NCBI RefSeq assembly: GCF_900167255.1
Contig: NZ_FUYB01000005.1
Span: 1-64,000, forward strand
Length of the DNA: 64,000 nt
DNA from: Thiothrix eikelboomii
GTDB taxonomy: Bacteria > Pseudomonadota > Gammaproteobacteria > Thiotrichales > Thiotrichaceae
Direction: 5' to 3'
The first letter of the stretch is position 1, and the number at the start of each line of letters is the position of its first letter. Positions 56,136 through 64,000 of this stretch are shown one piece after another. Below the pieces are notes generated by a model. It saw only the letters and a list, made by a program, of their open reading frames with translations, searched no databases and was not told the DNA's origin. The position numbers and the translations under genes are program-made.

Positions 56136-57179
56136 TTATCGTTTATTATTGCGCATCGCTTTAGCCACTCGGTCGAGAGTAGATGTTGGGATATATTGGT
56201 CTATTTTTCCCTCTTCAATTAAATCAGCTACTAGGCGTGCATCACTGATGATCGGTACATTCTCAATTTGAGCAATTTCGATCATTTTCCGCGCCATTCC
56301 TGCTTTACCAATCGCCACTATCACTGGCAAAGGTGTAACATCCTGCTCATAGTAGAGTGCAATCGCTAGACCAATGTCTATGATCACCAGACGAGCTGTC
56401 TTAATTCTGGCCTGAATGTCTTGTTCGGTGAGTTCGCGGCGCATGCCTTGGCGTGCACCCCGTACATGCGGGTCACCATAAGCATCTTTCATCTCGCGTT
56501 TAATCTCTTCTTTAGTCATGCGTTGATCTTTCTCGAACTGCATTCTTTGGAAGAGCAAATCCAGTGTAGCTAAAACAATGATTAAAGGTAGGATCATCAT
56601 CATCAGCTGTTTCAACAACTCAGTCGTGATCTCTTTTTGGCAGGGGATATCACATTGTTTGATTTCATTCATATACTGAAAAAACCCCACATGCATGACA
56701 ATATACAGTGCGATGCTAATGGCTAAAGTTTTGAGCAGCGAGAGTAAAGTATTCACTACCTGCTTCATAGAAAAAATCCGCTTAAATCCCTCACCGGGAT
56801 TGACTTTACTAAGGCGTGGAATCAGTGGATCGAAGGAGAAAATAATACCGAACTGGACAATATTACCCAGAATACCCATGATAGTAGCGACGCCAATAAT
56901 TGGCAAAACAATAGCAAACAAACCGATTTCTAACGTAATTTTGATCGCAGCACTTAAAGCTTGATTAAAAGGGAGGGTCGGTAGTTGATAGCTAATAATA
57001 TAAAGTTCGGCCATTTTGGCGATGATCCAGTCACCCATCACCCACAAATAAATAGTTAGAGCTAATAAAATTAAAGCGCCAGGTATATCCTTGCTATTGG
57101 GGACTTGGCCTTTCTTCTTCGCATCCCGCAGTTTCTGGGGGGTGGCCTTTTCGGTTTTTTCGCTGCTAGTCTCCGCCAT
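56136..57179 (-). CDS. sctU: T3SS export switch SctU without the NPTH motif
   Basis: 347 residues. ETSSEKTEKATPQKLRDAKKKGQVPNSKDI (seen as EKTEKATPQKLRDAKKKGQV) and four membrane helices are typical of YscU/FlhB. The cytoplasmic linker KREMKDAYGDPHVRG is conserved. At the autocleavage site, where family members have NPTH, this protein reads DIGL (residues 268-271, bases 56378-56367) in LVIIDIGLAIALYYEQD. The surrounding strand and the later GMARKMIEIAQIENVPIISDARLVADL are intact. So self-cleavage of the usual kind cannot occur. Overlaps sctT by 14 bp. Confidence 0.94.
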   Translation of the reverse strand: MAETSSEKTEKATPQKLRDAKKKGQVPNSKDIPGALILLALTIYLWVMGDWIIAKMAELYIISYQLPTLPFNQALSAAIKITLEIGLFAIVLPIIGVATIMGILGNIVQFGIIFSFDPLIPRLSKVNPGEGFKRIFSMKQVVNTLLSLLKTLAISIALYIVMHVGFFQYMNEIKQCDIPCQKEITTELLKQLMMMILPLIIVLATLDLLFQRMQFEKDQRMTKEEIKREMKDAYGDPHVRGARQGMRRELTEQDIQARIKTARLVIIDIGLAIALYYEQDVTPLPVIVAIGKAGMARKMIEIAQIENVPIISDARLVADLIEEGKIDQYIPTSTLDRVAKAMRNNKR

Positions 57180-57954
57180 TCAATAGCCTACTGAGTACAT
57201 TAAGATTTGCACCAAAATCTAAAAAGCTATCATGTAAATAACGACCAATGATACCGATATAAACAATTAGAATTAAAAACACTAAAGCGCTTTTAATTGG
57301 CATGGAGAGTAAAAACACATTGAGCTGCGGTAGATAGCGCCCTACTAAGCCTGTGCCTATATCAATAATCAGCATAATGCCAATAAAAGGACCAGCAATC
57401 AGTAAGGTCGTATACATCAACGCATCTAATTGCTTCACAAAAAATCCGGCTGTCTCTGGAGTTAAGTCAGGAAAAAACTTATCTAAAGGCCACACTTGAT
57501 AGCTTAGCATTAGAGTTTGCAGGAGCAGCATAAAACCACCACTGGTAAACACTAAAGTGATCGCTAATTGTGCGAGTAAATTACCTAAGGGGGATACCAT
57601 ATTACCGATAGTCGGCGAGAAAAACATGCCAGTCATGGCACCGCGCTGCATATCCATGACTAAGCCAGCCCCGCGTGCTGCCCAAAAAGGTAGGCTCATG
57701 GCATAACCGAGTAAAAAACCGATCAAGGATTCTTTAAAAATTAATAAAACAAACATTGGAATATCTAGCGTGATTCCGGTGAGTTGATCTTTGGTTAACG
57801 GTAATAAAGATAAGGAAATCATTACCATCACACCATTACGAATCATGGCTGGAAAGATGGGCTGCGAAAAAACGGGAATGACACTGAAGGCCATCAAAAT
57901 TCTGGGCGTGGTCAGAATTAAGGCGAGTGACCATGAGTGCCAAACGTCAATCAT
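57166..57954 (-). CDS. sctT: T3SS export apparatus protein SctT
   Basis: 262 residues, six or seven membrane helices, as for YscT/SpaR/FliR. FKESLIGFLLGYAMSLPFWAARGAGLVMDMQRGA (read as LIGFLLGYAMSLPFWAARGAG and VMDMQRGA) is the conserved FliR-family block. It forms part of the inner-membrane export gate with SctR and SctS. Its ATG overlaps the sctS stop by 4 bp. Confidence 0.95.
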   Translation of the reverse strand: MIDVWHSWSLALILTTPRILMAFSVIPVFSQPIFPAMIRNGVMVMISLSLLPLTKDQLTGITLDIPMFVLLIFKESLIGFLLGYAMSLPFWAARGAGLVMDMQRGAMTGMFFSPTIGNMVSPLGNLLAQLAITLVFTSGGFMLLLQTLMLSYQVWPLDKFFPDLTPETAGFFVKQLDALMYTTLLIAGPFIGIMLIIDIGTGLVGRYLPQLNVFLLSMPIKSALVFLILIVYIGIIGRYLHDSFLDFGANLNVLSRLLNGGD

Positions 57955-58220
57955 CGGTGCACCAAAGCAATTTGATCAAAGACGCTAATCGTATAATTAT
58001 AAAGCTCAGGCCCCAGCCAACGGACAGTCACCCCAATCGCGACCATGACGGCGACTAATTTAAAACCGTGCGGTAAGGTTTGCTCTTGAATAGAGGTCAG
58101 TGCTTGAAACAAACCAATGATTAAACCGACTAAAGTTGCTACGACAATCGCTGGCATGGATAAATACAGTACCAGTTTCATGGATTGAGCAGTAAAAAAT
58201 AAGAAACTATTCTCATCCAT
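57951..58220 (-). CDS. sctS: T3SS export apparatus protein SctS
   Basis: 89 residues, two hydrophobic helices joined by a polar loop. VVATLVGLIIGLFQALTSIQEQTLPHGFKL (seen as GLFQALTSIQEQTLPHGFK) is the FliQ/SctS signature. It follows sctR with one base between, in the conserved R-S-T-U order. Confidence 0.96.
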   Translation of the reverse strand: MDENSFLFFTAQSMKLVLYLSMPAIVVATLVGLIIGLFQALTSIQEQTLPHGFKLVAVMVAIGVTVRWLGPELYNYTISVFDQIALVHR

Positions 58221-58221
58221 G

Positions 58222-58881
58222 TCAGGAGTAACTCAGTAATAAGCCATGAATCAAACGTGACCAACCATCAATCATCACGAATAGTAGCAGTTTAAAGGGC
58301 AAGGAAATCACCACAGGTGAAACCATAATCATGCCTAATGACAGCAAAATATTCGAAACAATTAAGTCAATAACGATAAACGGTAGATAAATTAAAAAGC
58401 CTACTTGGAAAGCTAAGGTTAGCTCACTGACTAAAAATGCCGGAATTAATACCAGCAGATGTCGCTCATTCACGTCTTTGGCGTATTTAGGTGGCCAAAT
58501 TTGCTGAGTCGTTTTCACAAAGAAATTACGTTCAGCTTCAGATGAATGTTTGGTTAAAAAATTCTGCAAAGGTGTCGCACTTTGACTTAGAGCAGTGGTG
58601 AAGTTTGGATTTTGAATATCCGTGATTTGTACTCCTTGCTGCTGAAAGATTTCATGAGTCTCCATTGCGACTGGTGCCATAATATAAATTGATAAAATAA
58701 TCGCAATGCCACTAATTGCCATATTCGGTGGTTCTTGTTGTAGACCTAGGGCGCTACGAGTTAATTGCATCACTACAACTAATTTAATAAAAGAACTAAC
58801 CAAAATAGCTAAAAAGGGCGCTAAAGCTAATAAGGTGAGTACCCCAATTAGCAAAATTGGATTTGGAAAAGTCGTTTCCAT
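58222..58881 (-). CDS. sctR: T3SS export apparatus protein SctR
   Basis: 219 residues, four membrane helices. LAPFLAILVSSFIKLVVVMQLTRSALGLQQEPPNM (seen as SFIKLVVVMQLTRSALG and QQEPPN) and the later FLVSELTLAFQVGFLIYLPFIVIDLIVSNIL (FQVGFLIYLPF, VIDLIV) are FliP/SctR signatures. No signal peptide is present, as in non-flagellar systems. It forms the core of the export gate. Six bases after the sctQ stop. Confidence 0.96.
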   Translation of the reverse strand: METTFPNPILLIGVLTLLALAPFLAILVSSFIKLVVVMQLTRSALGLQQEPPNMAISGIAIILSIYIMAPVAMETHEIFQQQGVQITDIQNPNFTTALSQSATPLQNFLTKHSSEAERNFFVKTTQQIWPPKYAKDVNERHLLVLIPAFLVSELTLAFQVGFLIYLPFIVIDLIVSNILLSLGMIMVSPVVISLPFKLLLFVMIDGWSRLIHGLLLSYS

Positions 58882-58887
58882 TGCTCA

Positions 58888-59958
58888 CTAACCTGTTTTA
58901 GAGCGATTACCGAATAGGCTCAAAATACGCACCCCAATTCGTCCGCTAATATCGACTAGCTCACCTGTACCGATTAATTTATTCTGAGCTCGAATCTGAA
59001 CAACTTCAGGTAAACTTTGTGAGAGATCAATGACATAGCCGGGGCGTAGTTGTTTGACTTCATTGAAAGACAAGGTTTTTTGCCCTAAGTCGAAGGATAA
59101 TTGCACGGGTAGTTGATTGATTTGTTGAACGCTTTGTTTTTGATCATTGTCGCTCATAATATTCCAGTCCGTCGTAATAGTGATCTGCCGGTTTGGTTCA
59201 GCAATGAGTTGAGCTCCACAGTAGAGCAGGGTGTTTAAACGCAGACGAATTAAACCATCCCTACGGAAACCATTATTATCTAATAAAATAATATCCGAGG
59301 GTTCGAAATGATTAACTTCTTGTACCGAAACAGTGGCGGTACCTATTTCTAAAAATAGATTAGCCTCCAAGTTTTCCCATTGTAATTCGGTATCTGAGGG
59401 CCAAAAGCGTAAACGCTCTTGAATCAAAGGATAAAGCCGCTCTTCTACCATTAATAAGCCCCGAATTAGGGTCATTTGTTCTTGTTGATGCGCATTGCGC
59501 TGGCCTTCAAGGAGTTCAAAGCTTAGGGGTAGGGCATACAAGTTACTGTTTTTGTCGGCAGACAAGGATTGAATTTTTATTTTGCTGCCTAAGCCATTTT
59601 CAATGCGGGTAATCAGAGGGTCTAACGCATTTTCAGCAAGGGCTATACCTAAATTTTCCGGCAAGCGAGCCAACATACCTTCTGGAATATAACTACGAAT
59701 TTGATCTAATAACGGCCATTCAGATAGCCATAATCCTGCTGTGGTATCACCAATCCCTAAAGTAAGACCAATGGGAAAGACTAAGTTGCTATTAGGTTCG
59801 GCAGGGAAAATTTGTAGGCGAAATGCTTTATTTTCGCTAAGAAAAAAGGCAAACGGCTGAGTTTTAGTCAGCAGTAAATTGTTCATGCGCACGGCTGCAG
59901 GTGTCCATGAAGGCGGTGCGAGGAGCTTAAGCGTTATCCGGCGGCGTTCATCAGTCAT
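58888..59958 (-). CDS. sctQ: T3SS cytoplasmic sorting platform protein SctQ
   Basis: 356 residues. A variable N-terminal half and two SpoA-type domains: around 215-275 (VNHFEPSDIILLDNNGFRRDGLIRLRL in parts) and at the C-terminus, LPVQLSFDLGQKTLSFNEVKQLRPGYVIDL..GTGELVDISGRIGVRIL. The family forms the sorting-platform pods. An internal ATG at 59157 (MSDNDQKQ) could start a separate ~89-residue C-terminal product, as in YscQ. It is the first sct gene of the minus-strand set. Confidence 0.9.
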   Translation of the reverse strand: MTDERRRITLKLLAPPSWTPAAVRMNNLLLTKTQPFAFFLSENKAFRLQIFPAEPNSNLVFPIGLTLGIGDTTAGLWLSEWPLLDQIRSYIPEGMLARLPENLGIALAENALDPLITRIENGLGSKIKIQSLSADKNSNLYALPLSFELLEGQRNAHQQEQMTLIRGLLMVEERLYPLIQERLRFWPSDTELQWENLEANLFLEIGTATVSVQEVNHFEPSDIILLDNNGFRRDGLIRLRLNTLLYCGAQLIAEPNRQITITTDWNIMSDNDQKQSVQQINQLPVQLSFDLGQKTLSFNEVKQLRPGYVIDLSQSLPEVVQIRAQNKLIGTGELVDISGRIGVRILSLFGNRSKTG

Positions 59959-60053
59959 TGTTATTATCTTTATGGCCTACCATGTCCAGACCCATACCCA
60001 GCACTGTTGCTTTGAACAGGCCGGCTGGTACATTTGTGAAAGATCGAGCAACT

Positions 60054-60077
60054 GGCTTATAAATTATTTTATAAGCC
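60054..60077. repeat. 10-bp perfect hairpin upstream of sctQ
   Basis: GGCTTATAAA (60054-60063) and TTTATAAGCC (60068-60077) pair perfectly over a 4-base loop. It lies between the stop of the 409-residue gene and the sctQ start. No T-run follows on the minus strand, so it may be an RNA processing or attenuation site, or an operator palindrome. Confidence 0.6.
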
Positions 60078-60126
60078 GAGTTTATAACTAAGTATTCTGA
60101 GCTGCAACTTACACCGTTTATCTGCA

Positions 60127-61356
60127 TCAGCGCACGACCGAGCCATCGTCATCCCAAGCCTGTAAGCGAGTAGTATTCGGATCAGAAACCACTGCACCTA
60201 GGTAATAGCCACTTAACTGACCGGTGGTGAGATAACTATTATTGGTAAAGTCGACATTAATTTTACCGATGCTACTACTCCAGAATTGGTGATGACCGTC
60301 TTCAGTCTGGCCTAAATACAAGGCATTCCAACCTTGGACGGCGCTGCTGTTATCACCGGGTAAATCAAAATAATAGCCATTGCCCGGAATCAGCTGATCA
60401 CCCTTACTTGGGTCGAATAAAGCAGTTTCACCGGCTAAATTGCGAATCCCATTAATATTAATTTCACCTGCCTCTGCCGTTCTGACTTGGGCGATATAGC
60501 CGCCATCAAACTGGGAAGCATCGTATTGATCAAACCAAGAAGCCAGCATCAATTGCCCCGCATTACGGTTAAAGTCATCCGCACCAATCGTATCTAAGCT
60601 AGCTTTTAAATTGAGTACTGACATTGGGCTAGCACAATCAAAGGCATAGGCTTGGCGATGGTCGAAAAGGTCATTAATGGCATCAGAAGCTTGAACAGTT
60701 TGGTTTTGATCATTGCTGGTACGCATTAATAAATAGCGATTACCCTCACGTTCAACGACTTCCCAAAATTGATTGCGCTCTAGCACTCGCTCTGTGCCCG
60801 TTAAACCATTGGCACTGGTAAACTGACGTAACTCCGGTTGAGCTAAAGCTGCATCTTTGATGCTCACGAGCTGATCAGTAAATTCCCAACCTGTCTCAAT
60901 GGCTAGGCCGTTTTTCAGCATATTTTCACGAAAACGTAACTCATACATATCATTGCTGCTTAAGGTGCTACGTTTTAATTCTTGTCCTGCTGAGTTCTGG
61001 ACAATCAGCGTATCGCCGACTGTTAACTTCCCGTCTTGATTGCGCCCATCTAGCACGGCTACTGTAGTTTTAGTGTCGCCGAAACTGCTCTGCAAAATAC
61101 TTTGCTCGGTTTGACTCAAGCTTAACGGTGTAGCGGGTTGAGCTTGATTGGTGGGGTCTTGGTGCTGATTGAGTTGTTGCATGAGTTGTTGTAAGAGCTG
61201 CATCACCAAAATCATCATTTGCATCTGTTGAGTTGACTCACTGAGCAAGCTAGACCCTGCTGACCAATTAAAGCTATTGCTGAAATTCAGGTTTTGGGTG
61301 TTGTTATTGGCTTTGGTTGTTTGAAAATTTTTTGTAATGGAGATGGCTGTTGTCAT
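60127..61356 (-). CDS. Putative T3SS-secreted protein with harpin-like N-terminal helix
   Basis: 409 residues, no Sec signal. Residues 1-40 are Ser/Thr/Asn-rich (TTAISITKNFQTTKANNN). Residues 41-65 form a very Gln/Met/Leu-rich helix (QQMQMMILVMQLLQQLMQQL), as in harpins and some needle-tip or translocator proteins. The rest is a mixed alpha/beta region with LDGRNQDGKLTVGD, a Ca-loop-like DxNxDGxL segment (103-115), and a Gly/Asp-rich end. It lies upstream of sctQ on the same strand at the head of the T3SS, so it is a good candidate substrate. No family is recognised. Confidence 0.55.
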   Translation of the reverse strand: MTTAISITKNFQTTKANNNTQNLNFSNSFNWSAGSSLLSESTQQMQMMILVMQLLQQLMQQLNQHQDPTNQAQPATPLSLSQTEQSILQSSFGDTKTTVAVLDGRNQDGKLTVGDTLIVQNSAGQELKRSTLSSNDMYELRFRENMLKNGLAIETGWEFTDQLVSIKDAALAQPELRQFTSANGLTGTERVLERNQFWEVVEREGNRYLLMRTSNDQNQTVQASDAINDLFDHRQAYAFDCASPMSVLNLKASLDTIGADDFNRNAGQLMLASWFDQYDASQFDGGYIAQVRTAEAGEININGIRNLAGETALFDPSKGDQLIPGNGYYFDLPGDNSSAVQGWNALYLGQTEDGHHQFWSSSIGKINVDFTNNSYLTTGQLSGYYLGAVVSDPNTTRLQAWDDDGSVVR

Positions 61357-61686
61357 AATTGCTATACAGCTCCGCTAGTCTAGTTGTTATCTATTCTGTG
61401 TTCGCAGCCACAGAATGCTTTTATTGTGAGGCTATATTTTAAAACCCTTCTAGGGTAGCAACACCTTAATAAGCTGACGAGTGGTAGCACTTGACTGACA
61501 GTATGCCTAGGGCTTGTTTTCAGTTTTAGCTATGCTGTTGTTGAAGCAGAGTGTGGTTAAGTCTCATATCATCCTAGCGGAGTCTGTTACTCCGTCATTT
61601 TGATGCGTTCATCTGGGTGTTATTCGACCTACTGACTTATTTTTGGAATCATTGATACTATAGAAAATACTTAGGCTGAATTAGTA
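61357..61686. promoter_or_regulatory. Divergent intergenic region of the T3SS
   Basis: 330 bp between the minus-strand secretion operon and the plus-strand sctC-like/sctD genes, so it must hold at least two promoters. CGGAGT/ACTCCG (61578-61594) forms a small hairpin. I find no HrpL box (GGAACC-N15/16-CCACNNA) and no other specific operator. Confidence 0.5.
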
Positions 61687-62337
61687 ATGTTAGTAAGAAT
61701 ACTCATTGTTTGTTTGTTGCTACTAACAAAAGCAGCATGGGCTGCTCCGTTAACTTGGAGTCAGCAGGCCTACTCGCATTTTTCTGATCAAGAGCCTTTA
61801 GTTGATCTTTTACAGACTTTAGCCTCCACCCAGAAAGTGCCGGTAGTGCTTAGTCCCCAAATTAAGGATGTGGTGAGTTTGCACTACAAACAACAATTGC
61901 CGGAGGTTATCTTCGATAACTTGGTTAAAACCTATGGTTTAATTTGGTTTTTCGACGGAGAGACTCTGTATGTCTATAAGGAAAATGAGGCACAGCGTGG
62001 TTCGGTCAGCTTAGAAAAAATGACTCCGCAAGCCTTTACCACCGCGATGAAACGCTTGAATGTATTGGATAGTCAGTATCATTGGGAGGTGTCCGAAGTA
62101 GATAATATGATCTATTTCACAGGGCCAGAGCGATTTGTGAGTTCAGTCTTAGACATGGCAAAAATGATGGATAACCAAAAGCTTGAGCGCCCACAAGTGT
62201 ATAAATGGATAGATGCGAAGGGACAAGTAAATTATAGCAATGAGCGCCCTACATCGACCAATGCTGAAGTGAACAAGGACGTGGCTACTAAAGAGCGTTT
62301 CCCCGGTTTTGATGTGGTGGATGTCATTAATCGCTAA
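61687..62337 (+). CDS. Secretin N-domain protein (SctC N0-N1) with DUF4124 tail
   Basis: 216 residues. Sec signal 1-19 (ends AWA). Residues ~22-100 match the SctC N0 domain (DLLQTLASTQKVPVVLSPQIK; DNLVKTYGLIWFFDGETLYVYKENE), and ~101-163 an N1-like domain ending IYFTGPERFVSSVLDMA. The rest of a secretin (further N domains and the beta-barrel) is missing. In its place is a DUF4124-type end, YKWIDAKGQVNYSNERP (172-188). A separate N-domain piece is known in rhizobial systems (RhcC1). The barrel protein must be encoded elsewhere. It is the first gene of the plus-strand set. Confidence 0.85.
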   Translation: MLVRILIVCLLLLTKAAWAAPLTWSQQAYSHFSDQEPLVDLLQTLASTQKVPVVLSPQIKDVVSLHYKQQLPEVIFDNLVKTYGLIWFFDGETLYVYKENEAQRGSVSLEKMTPQAFTTAMKRLNVLDSQYHWEVSEVDNMIYFTGPERFVSSVLDMAKMMDNQKLERPQVYKWIDAKGQVNYSNERPTSTNAEVNKDVATKERFPGFDVVDVINR

Positions 62338-62409
62338 GTTTTTGTGTTGAGTTGTGCTTGTGAAATCATTAGCTCACCACTTTACCTATAAAAAAGAGCC
62401 TCAAACAAT

Positions 62410-63759
62410 ATGAGCATGCAGCACACCCCTTATCTATTGAAAGTGCTTAGTGGCAGCAATGCTGGTGCTTTAGTTCGCTTAAAGGTTGCTGAAGTTGTTA
62501 TCGGCAAATCCATGTCTAGCGATATTATCTTGCATGATGAAAATATCGCTGATCTGCACCTTAAGTTAAAAGTCGATGAGGAAAATATCAGTTTAGAAGC
62601 ACTTGCTAAGCCTGTGCTGATTGATAATAAAGAAGTTGATTTAGGAATACATCCACTGAAGCCCTATCAAGTGGTGAGTTTAGGCAGTATCGACTTTTTT
62701 ATCGCTGATGTGCGCAAACCCGGCCGACGTGGACATGAAACCAAGTTAAACGAACCCTTAGTTCCGCCGATAGTAAAAGCAACAGCTAAGCCTGCTGAGG
62801 CAATCAAACTAGCAGGTGCTTCGACTCTAGGTTCAGCACCGATGCGGGTTAAACCGAAATCTAAAGCCTTGGGTTGGACTTTATTAGCCTTAGGTTTAGG
62901 TCTATTGTTATTGGCTAACTTATTATTTTTTAGGCCATATATTAGTGGTATTGCAGAGAAAGTTGGTTTAAGCGAGTCTGCTGAGCAGCGCGCTGAAGAC
63001 TTAGTGAAAAAATTGCAGCCGACTAATCTCAGTGTGATTCGTGACCCAGATGGTCGTATTGCTATCACTGGTTATGTTCAAACTCGCGATGATAAGCGTG
63101 AATTGATGAATCAGGCTTTATTAGCGGGGAATGGGATCAATTATCGGGTATGGGTACGTGAAGACTTGGTTGCCAATGCTACCCAAGTGGCGCGTGCTTT
63201 AGGCCAATTAGATTTATCATTTAGCAACCTAGAGGAAGGTAAGCTCGCTGCGCATGGTTATGTGAGTGATGAAGCGGATTGGGCGCAAATCAAAGCCAAT
63301 ATCATGTCCGATGTCAGTGGTATTCAATCTATTGATGATCGTTCTGTCCAAACCCTAATCAAACGTAAAGAAGCTTTGGTACAGTTTATCGAGAAAAAAG
63401 GCCTGTCTAGCCGTGTTAAGGTTACTATCGAGAACGCACGTATTAAAGTTGACGGCGAGTTGACCCAAAACGAACTAAAGCGCTGGGTTGCTCTGTATGA
63501 TGAATTTATTCAAACCAATGGAGTTGGCCCGACTATCGTTGAGAATTTATATAACGTTCGTGATCGCCTCAAGCTAGTGATTAGGAGCGTGAGTGTAGGG
63601 GAAACACCGTTTCTAGTTTCAAAAGACGGCAAGAAGTACATGGAGGGCTCGAATCTGGGAAATGATTATTTTATTAAAAAGATTACTCCAGATCATGTGC
63701 TCCTTTCAAATAATGGTATCGAAATACCAATGTATTATGGTGTAGAGGATAAACAATGA
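62410..63759 (+). CDS. sctD: T3SS inner-membrane ring protein SctD
   Basis: 449 residues. An FHA-like cytoplasmic domain is at 1-105 (GALVRLKVAEVVIGKSMSSDIILHD). A linker rich in Pro/Ala/Lys leads to one membrane helix (~154-174, LGWTLLALGLGLLLLANLLFF in two parts). The periplasmic part holds BON-like ring-building modules (VIRDPDGRIAITGYVQTRDDKRELM in parts, and KVTIENARIKVDGELTQNEL). This matches the YscD/EscD order. It overlaps the next gene by 4 bp (ATGA). Confidence 0.92.
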   Translation: MSMQHTPYLLKVLSGSNAGALVRLKVAEVVIGKSMSSDIILHDENIADLHLKLKVDEENISLEALAKPVLIDNKEVDLGIHPLKPYQVVSLGSIDFFIADVRKPGRRGHETKLNEPLVPPIVKATAKPAEAIKLAGASTLGSAPMRVKPKSKALGWTLLALGLGLLLLANLLFFRPYISGIAEKVGLSESAEQRAEDLVKKLQPTNLSVIRDPDGRIAITGYVQTRDDKRELMNQALLAGNGINYRVWVREDLVANATQVARALGQLDLSFSNLEEGKLAAHGYVSDEADWAQIKANIMSDVSGIQSIDDRSVQTLIKRKEALVQFIEKKGLSSRVKVTIENARIKVDGELTQNELKRWVALYDEFIQTNGVGPTIVENLYNVRDRLKLVIRSVSVGETPFLVSKDGKKYMEGSNLGNDYFIKKITPDHVLLSNNGIEIPMYYGVEDKQ

Positions 63760-63965
63760 TTTTACAAATAGAGCAAAACCTCAAAAATGATATTTCCGGT
63801 ATTTACAAGAATGAAATTCTTGAGAAATTTAGTCAGGTAGCGTCAGAAGTTCGGTTTGAGTTAAATCAGGGGGTAGAGCCAGCAGAATATGAAAAGTTAA
63901 ATAAATTTCTGCAAGCTCTAGAAGCGGGTTCGGAGGTAGTGGAACAGGTCTGGTCCCAAAAATAA
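63756..63965 (+). CDS. T3SS co-chaperone, EscE/YscE/SsaE-like
   Basis: 69 residues, helical. LNQGVEPAEYEKLNKFLQALEAGSEVVEQVW (seen as LNQGVEPAEYEKL and AGSEVVEQVW) resembles the EscE/YscE family, which helps a TPR chaperone hold the needle subunit. The position just after sctD suits this. The family is short and variable, so the call is moderate. Confidence 0.65.
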   Translation: MILQIEQNLKNDISGIYKNEILEKFSQVASEVRFELNQGVEPAEYEKLNKFLQALEAGSEVVEQVWSQK

Positions 63966-64000
63966 TGGGAAGTGACTTGGCATGGAGCGCAATGCCTCTC
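63965..64000 (+). CDS. Start of a further T3SS gene, cut by the window edge
   Basis: An ATG at 63965 overlaps the previous stop (TAATG), and the frame stays open to the end (MGSDLAWSAMPL). An ATG at 63982 in another frame is an alternative. A gene is expected here from the operon, but 12 codons do not allow identification. Confidence 0.35.
   Translation, partial: MGSDLAWSAMPL

Noticed and set aside
61357-61686. Hrp-box (HrpL-type) promoter for the T3SS
   Set aside because: No GGAACC paired with CCACNNA at the right spacing was found on either strand.

Overview
The window looks like a chromosomal segment of a gammaproteobacterium. Supporting signs are an E. coli-like prolyl-tRNA synthetase, a fdoGHI-fdhE type selenocysteine formate dehydrogenase operon, bioA and gor, and base composition near 45-50% GC by eye. 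The mix resembles Thiotrichales-type genomes (Thiothrix and relatives), but that placement is an impression and was not tested.

Layout. 1-0.9 kb: the right end of an IS5-type insertion sequence that has cut off a beta-helix-like gene. 1.2-2.9 kb: proS. 2.9-13.8 kb (minus strand): a self-contained selenoprotein formate dehydrogenase island, with the fdoG-type catalytic subunit (in-frame UGA and SECIS), beta and gamma subunits, fdhE, selA, selB, the selC tRNA and a mobB-moeA fusion. 14.0-16.9 kb: LtrA, a DUF4345 protein and a J-domain-like protein. 16.9-21.1 kb (minus): a tightly overlapped three-gene operon made of a 954-residue phosphoribosyltransferase/AMMECR1-like/toroid fusion, a Memo-like gene frameshifted by an 8-bp tandem duplication, and a short protein with six IIQDGPA repeats. 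21.2-26.9 kb: DoxX, then a MacAB-type tripartite efflux operon with its own outer-membrane lipoprotein. 27.1-33.1 kb: a giant bacterial alpha-2-macroglobulin. 33.3-34.4 kb: a Uma2-family protein and a PIN toxin/antitoxin pair. 34.6-40 kb: moaA, an Old Yellow Enzyme, a secreted protein and a two-component system. 40.2-42.4 kb: a peroxiredoxin-glutaredoxin hybrid and glutathione reductase, followed by a candidate small RNA. 42.7-51.3 kb: mixed metabolic, transport and small secreted genes, including bioA, tauE, a Rieske ferredoxin and a PiuC-like hydroxylase. 51.3-64 kb: a non-flagellar type III secretion system (T3SS).

The T3SS is the most striking part. On the minus strand it runs sctQ-R-S-T-U, an NfeD-like protein, a STAS protein, then sctV-N-O. 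A divergent plus-strand set starts with a secretin N-domain-only protein, then sctD, an sctE-like co-chaperone and the start of another gene. Three features depart from textbook systems. SctU has DIGL where the autocleavage motif NPTH should be. The secretin is reduced to its N0-N1 part and carries a DUF4124 tail, resembling the split secretin of rhizobial systems. A STAS protein without the usual phospho-serine and an NfeD-like OB-fold protein sit inside the export-apparatus operon. Three genes without Sec signals (at 0.3, 16.9 and 60.1 kb) have Ser/Thr/Asn-rich N-termini followed by a Gln/Leu/Met or amphipathic helix and are plausible secreted substrates.

The second candidate for an undescribed system is the 16.9-21.1 kb operon. 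It joins AMMECR1-like and Memo-like parts (normally found with a radical SAM protein) to a phosphoribosyltransferase, an alpha/alpha toroid and a tandem-repeat peptide.
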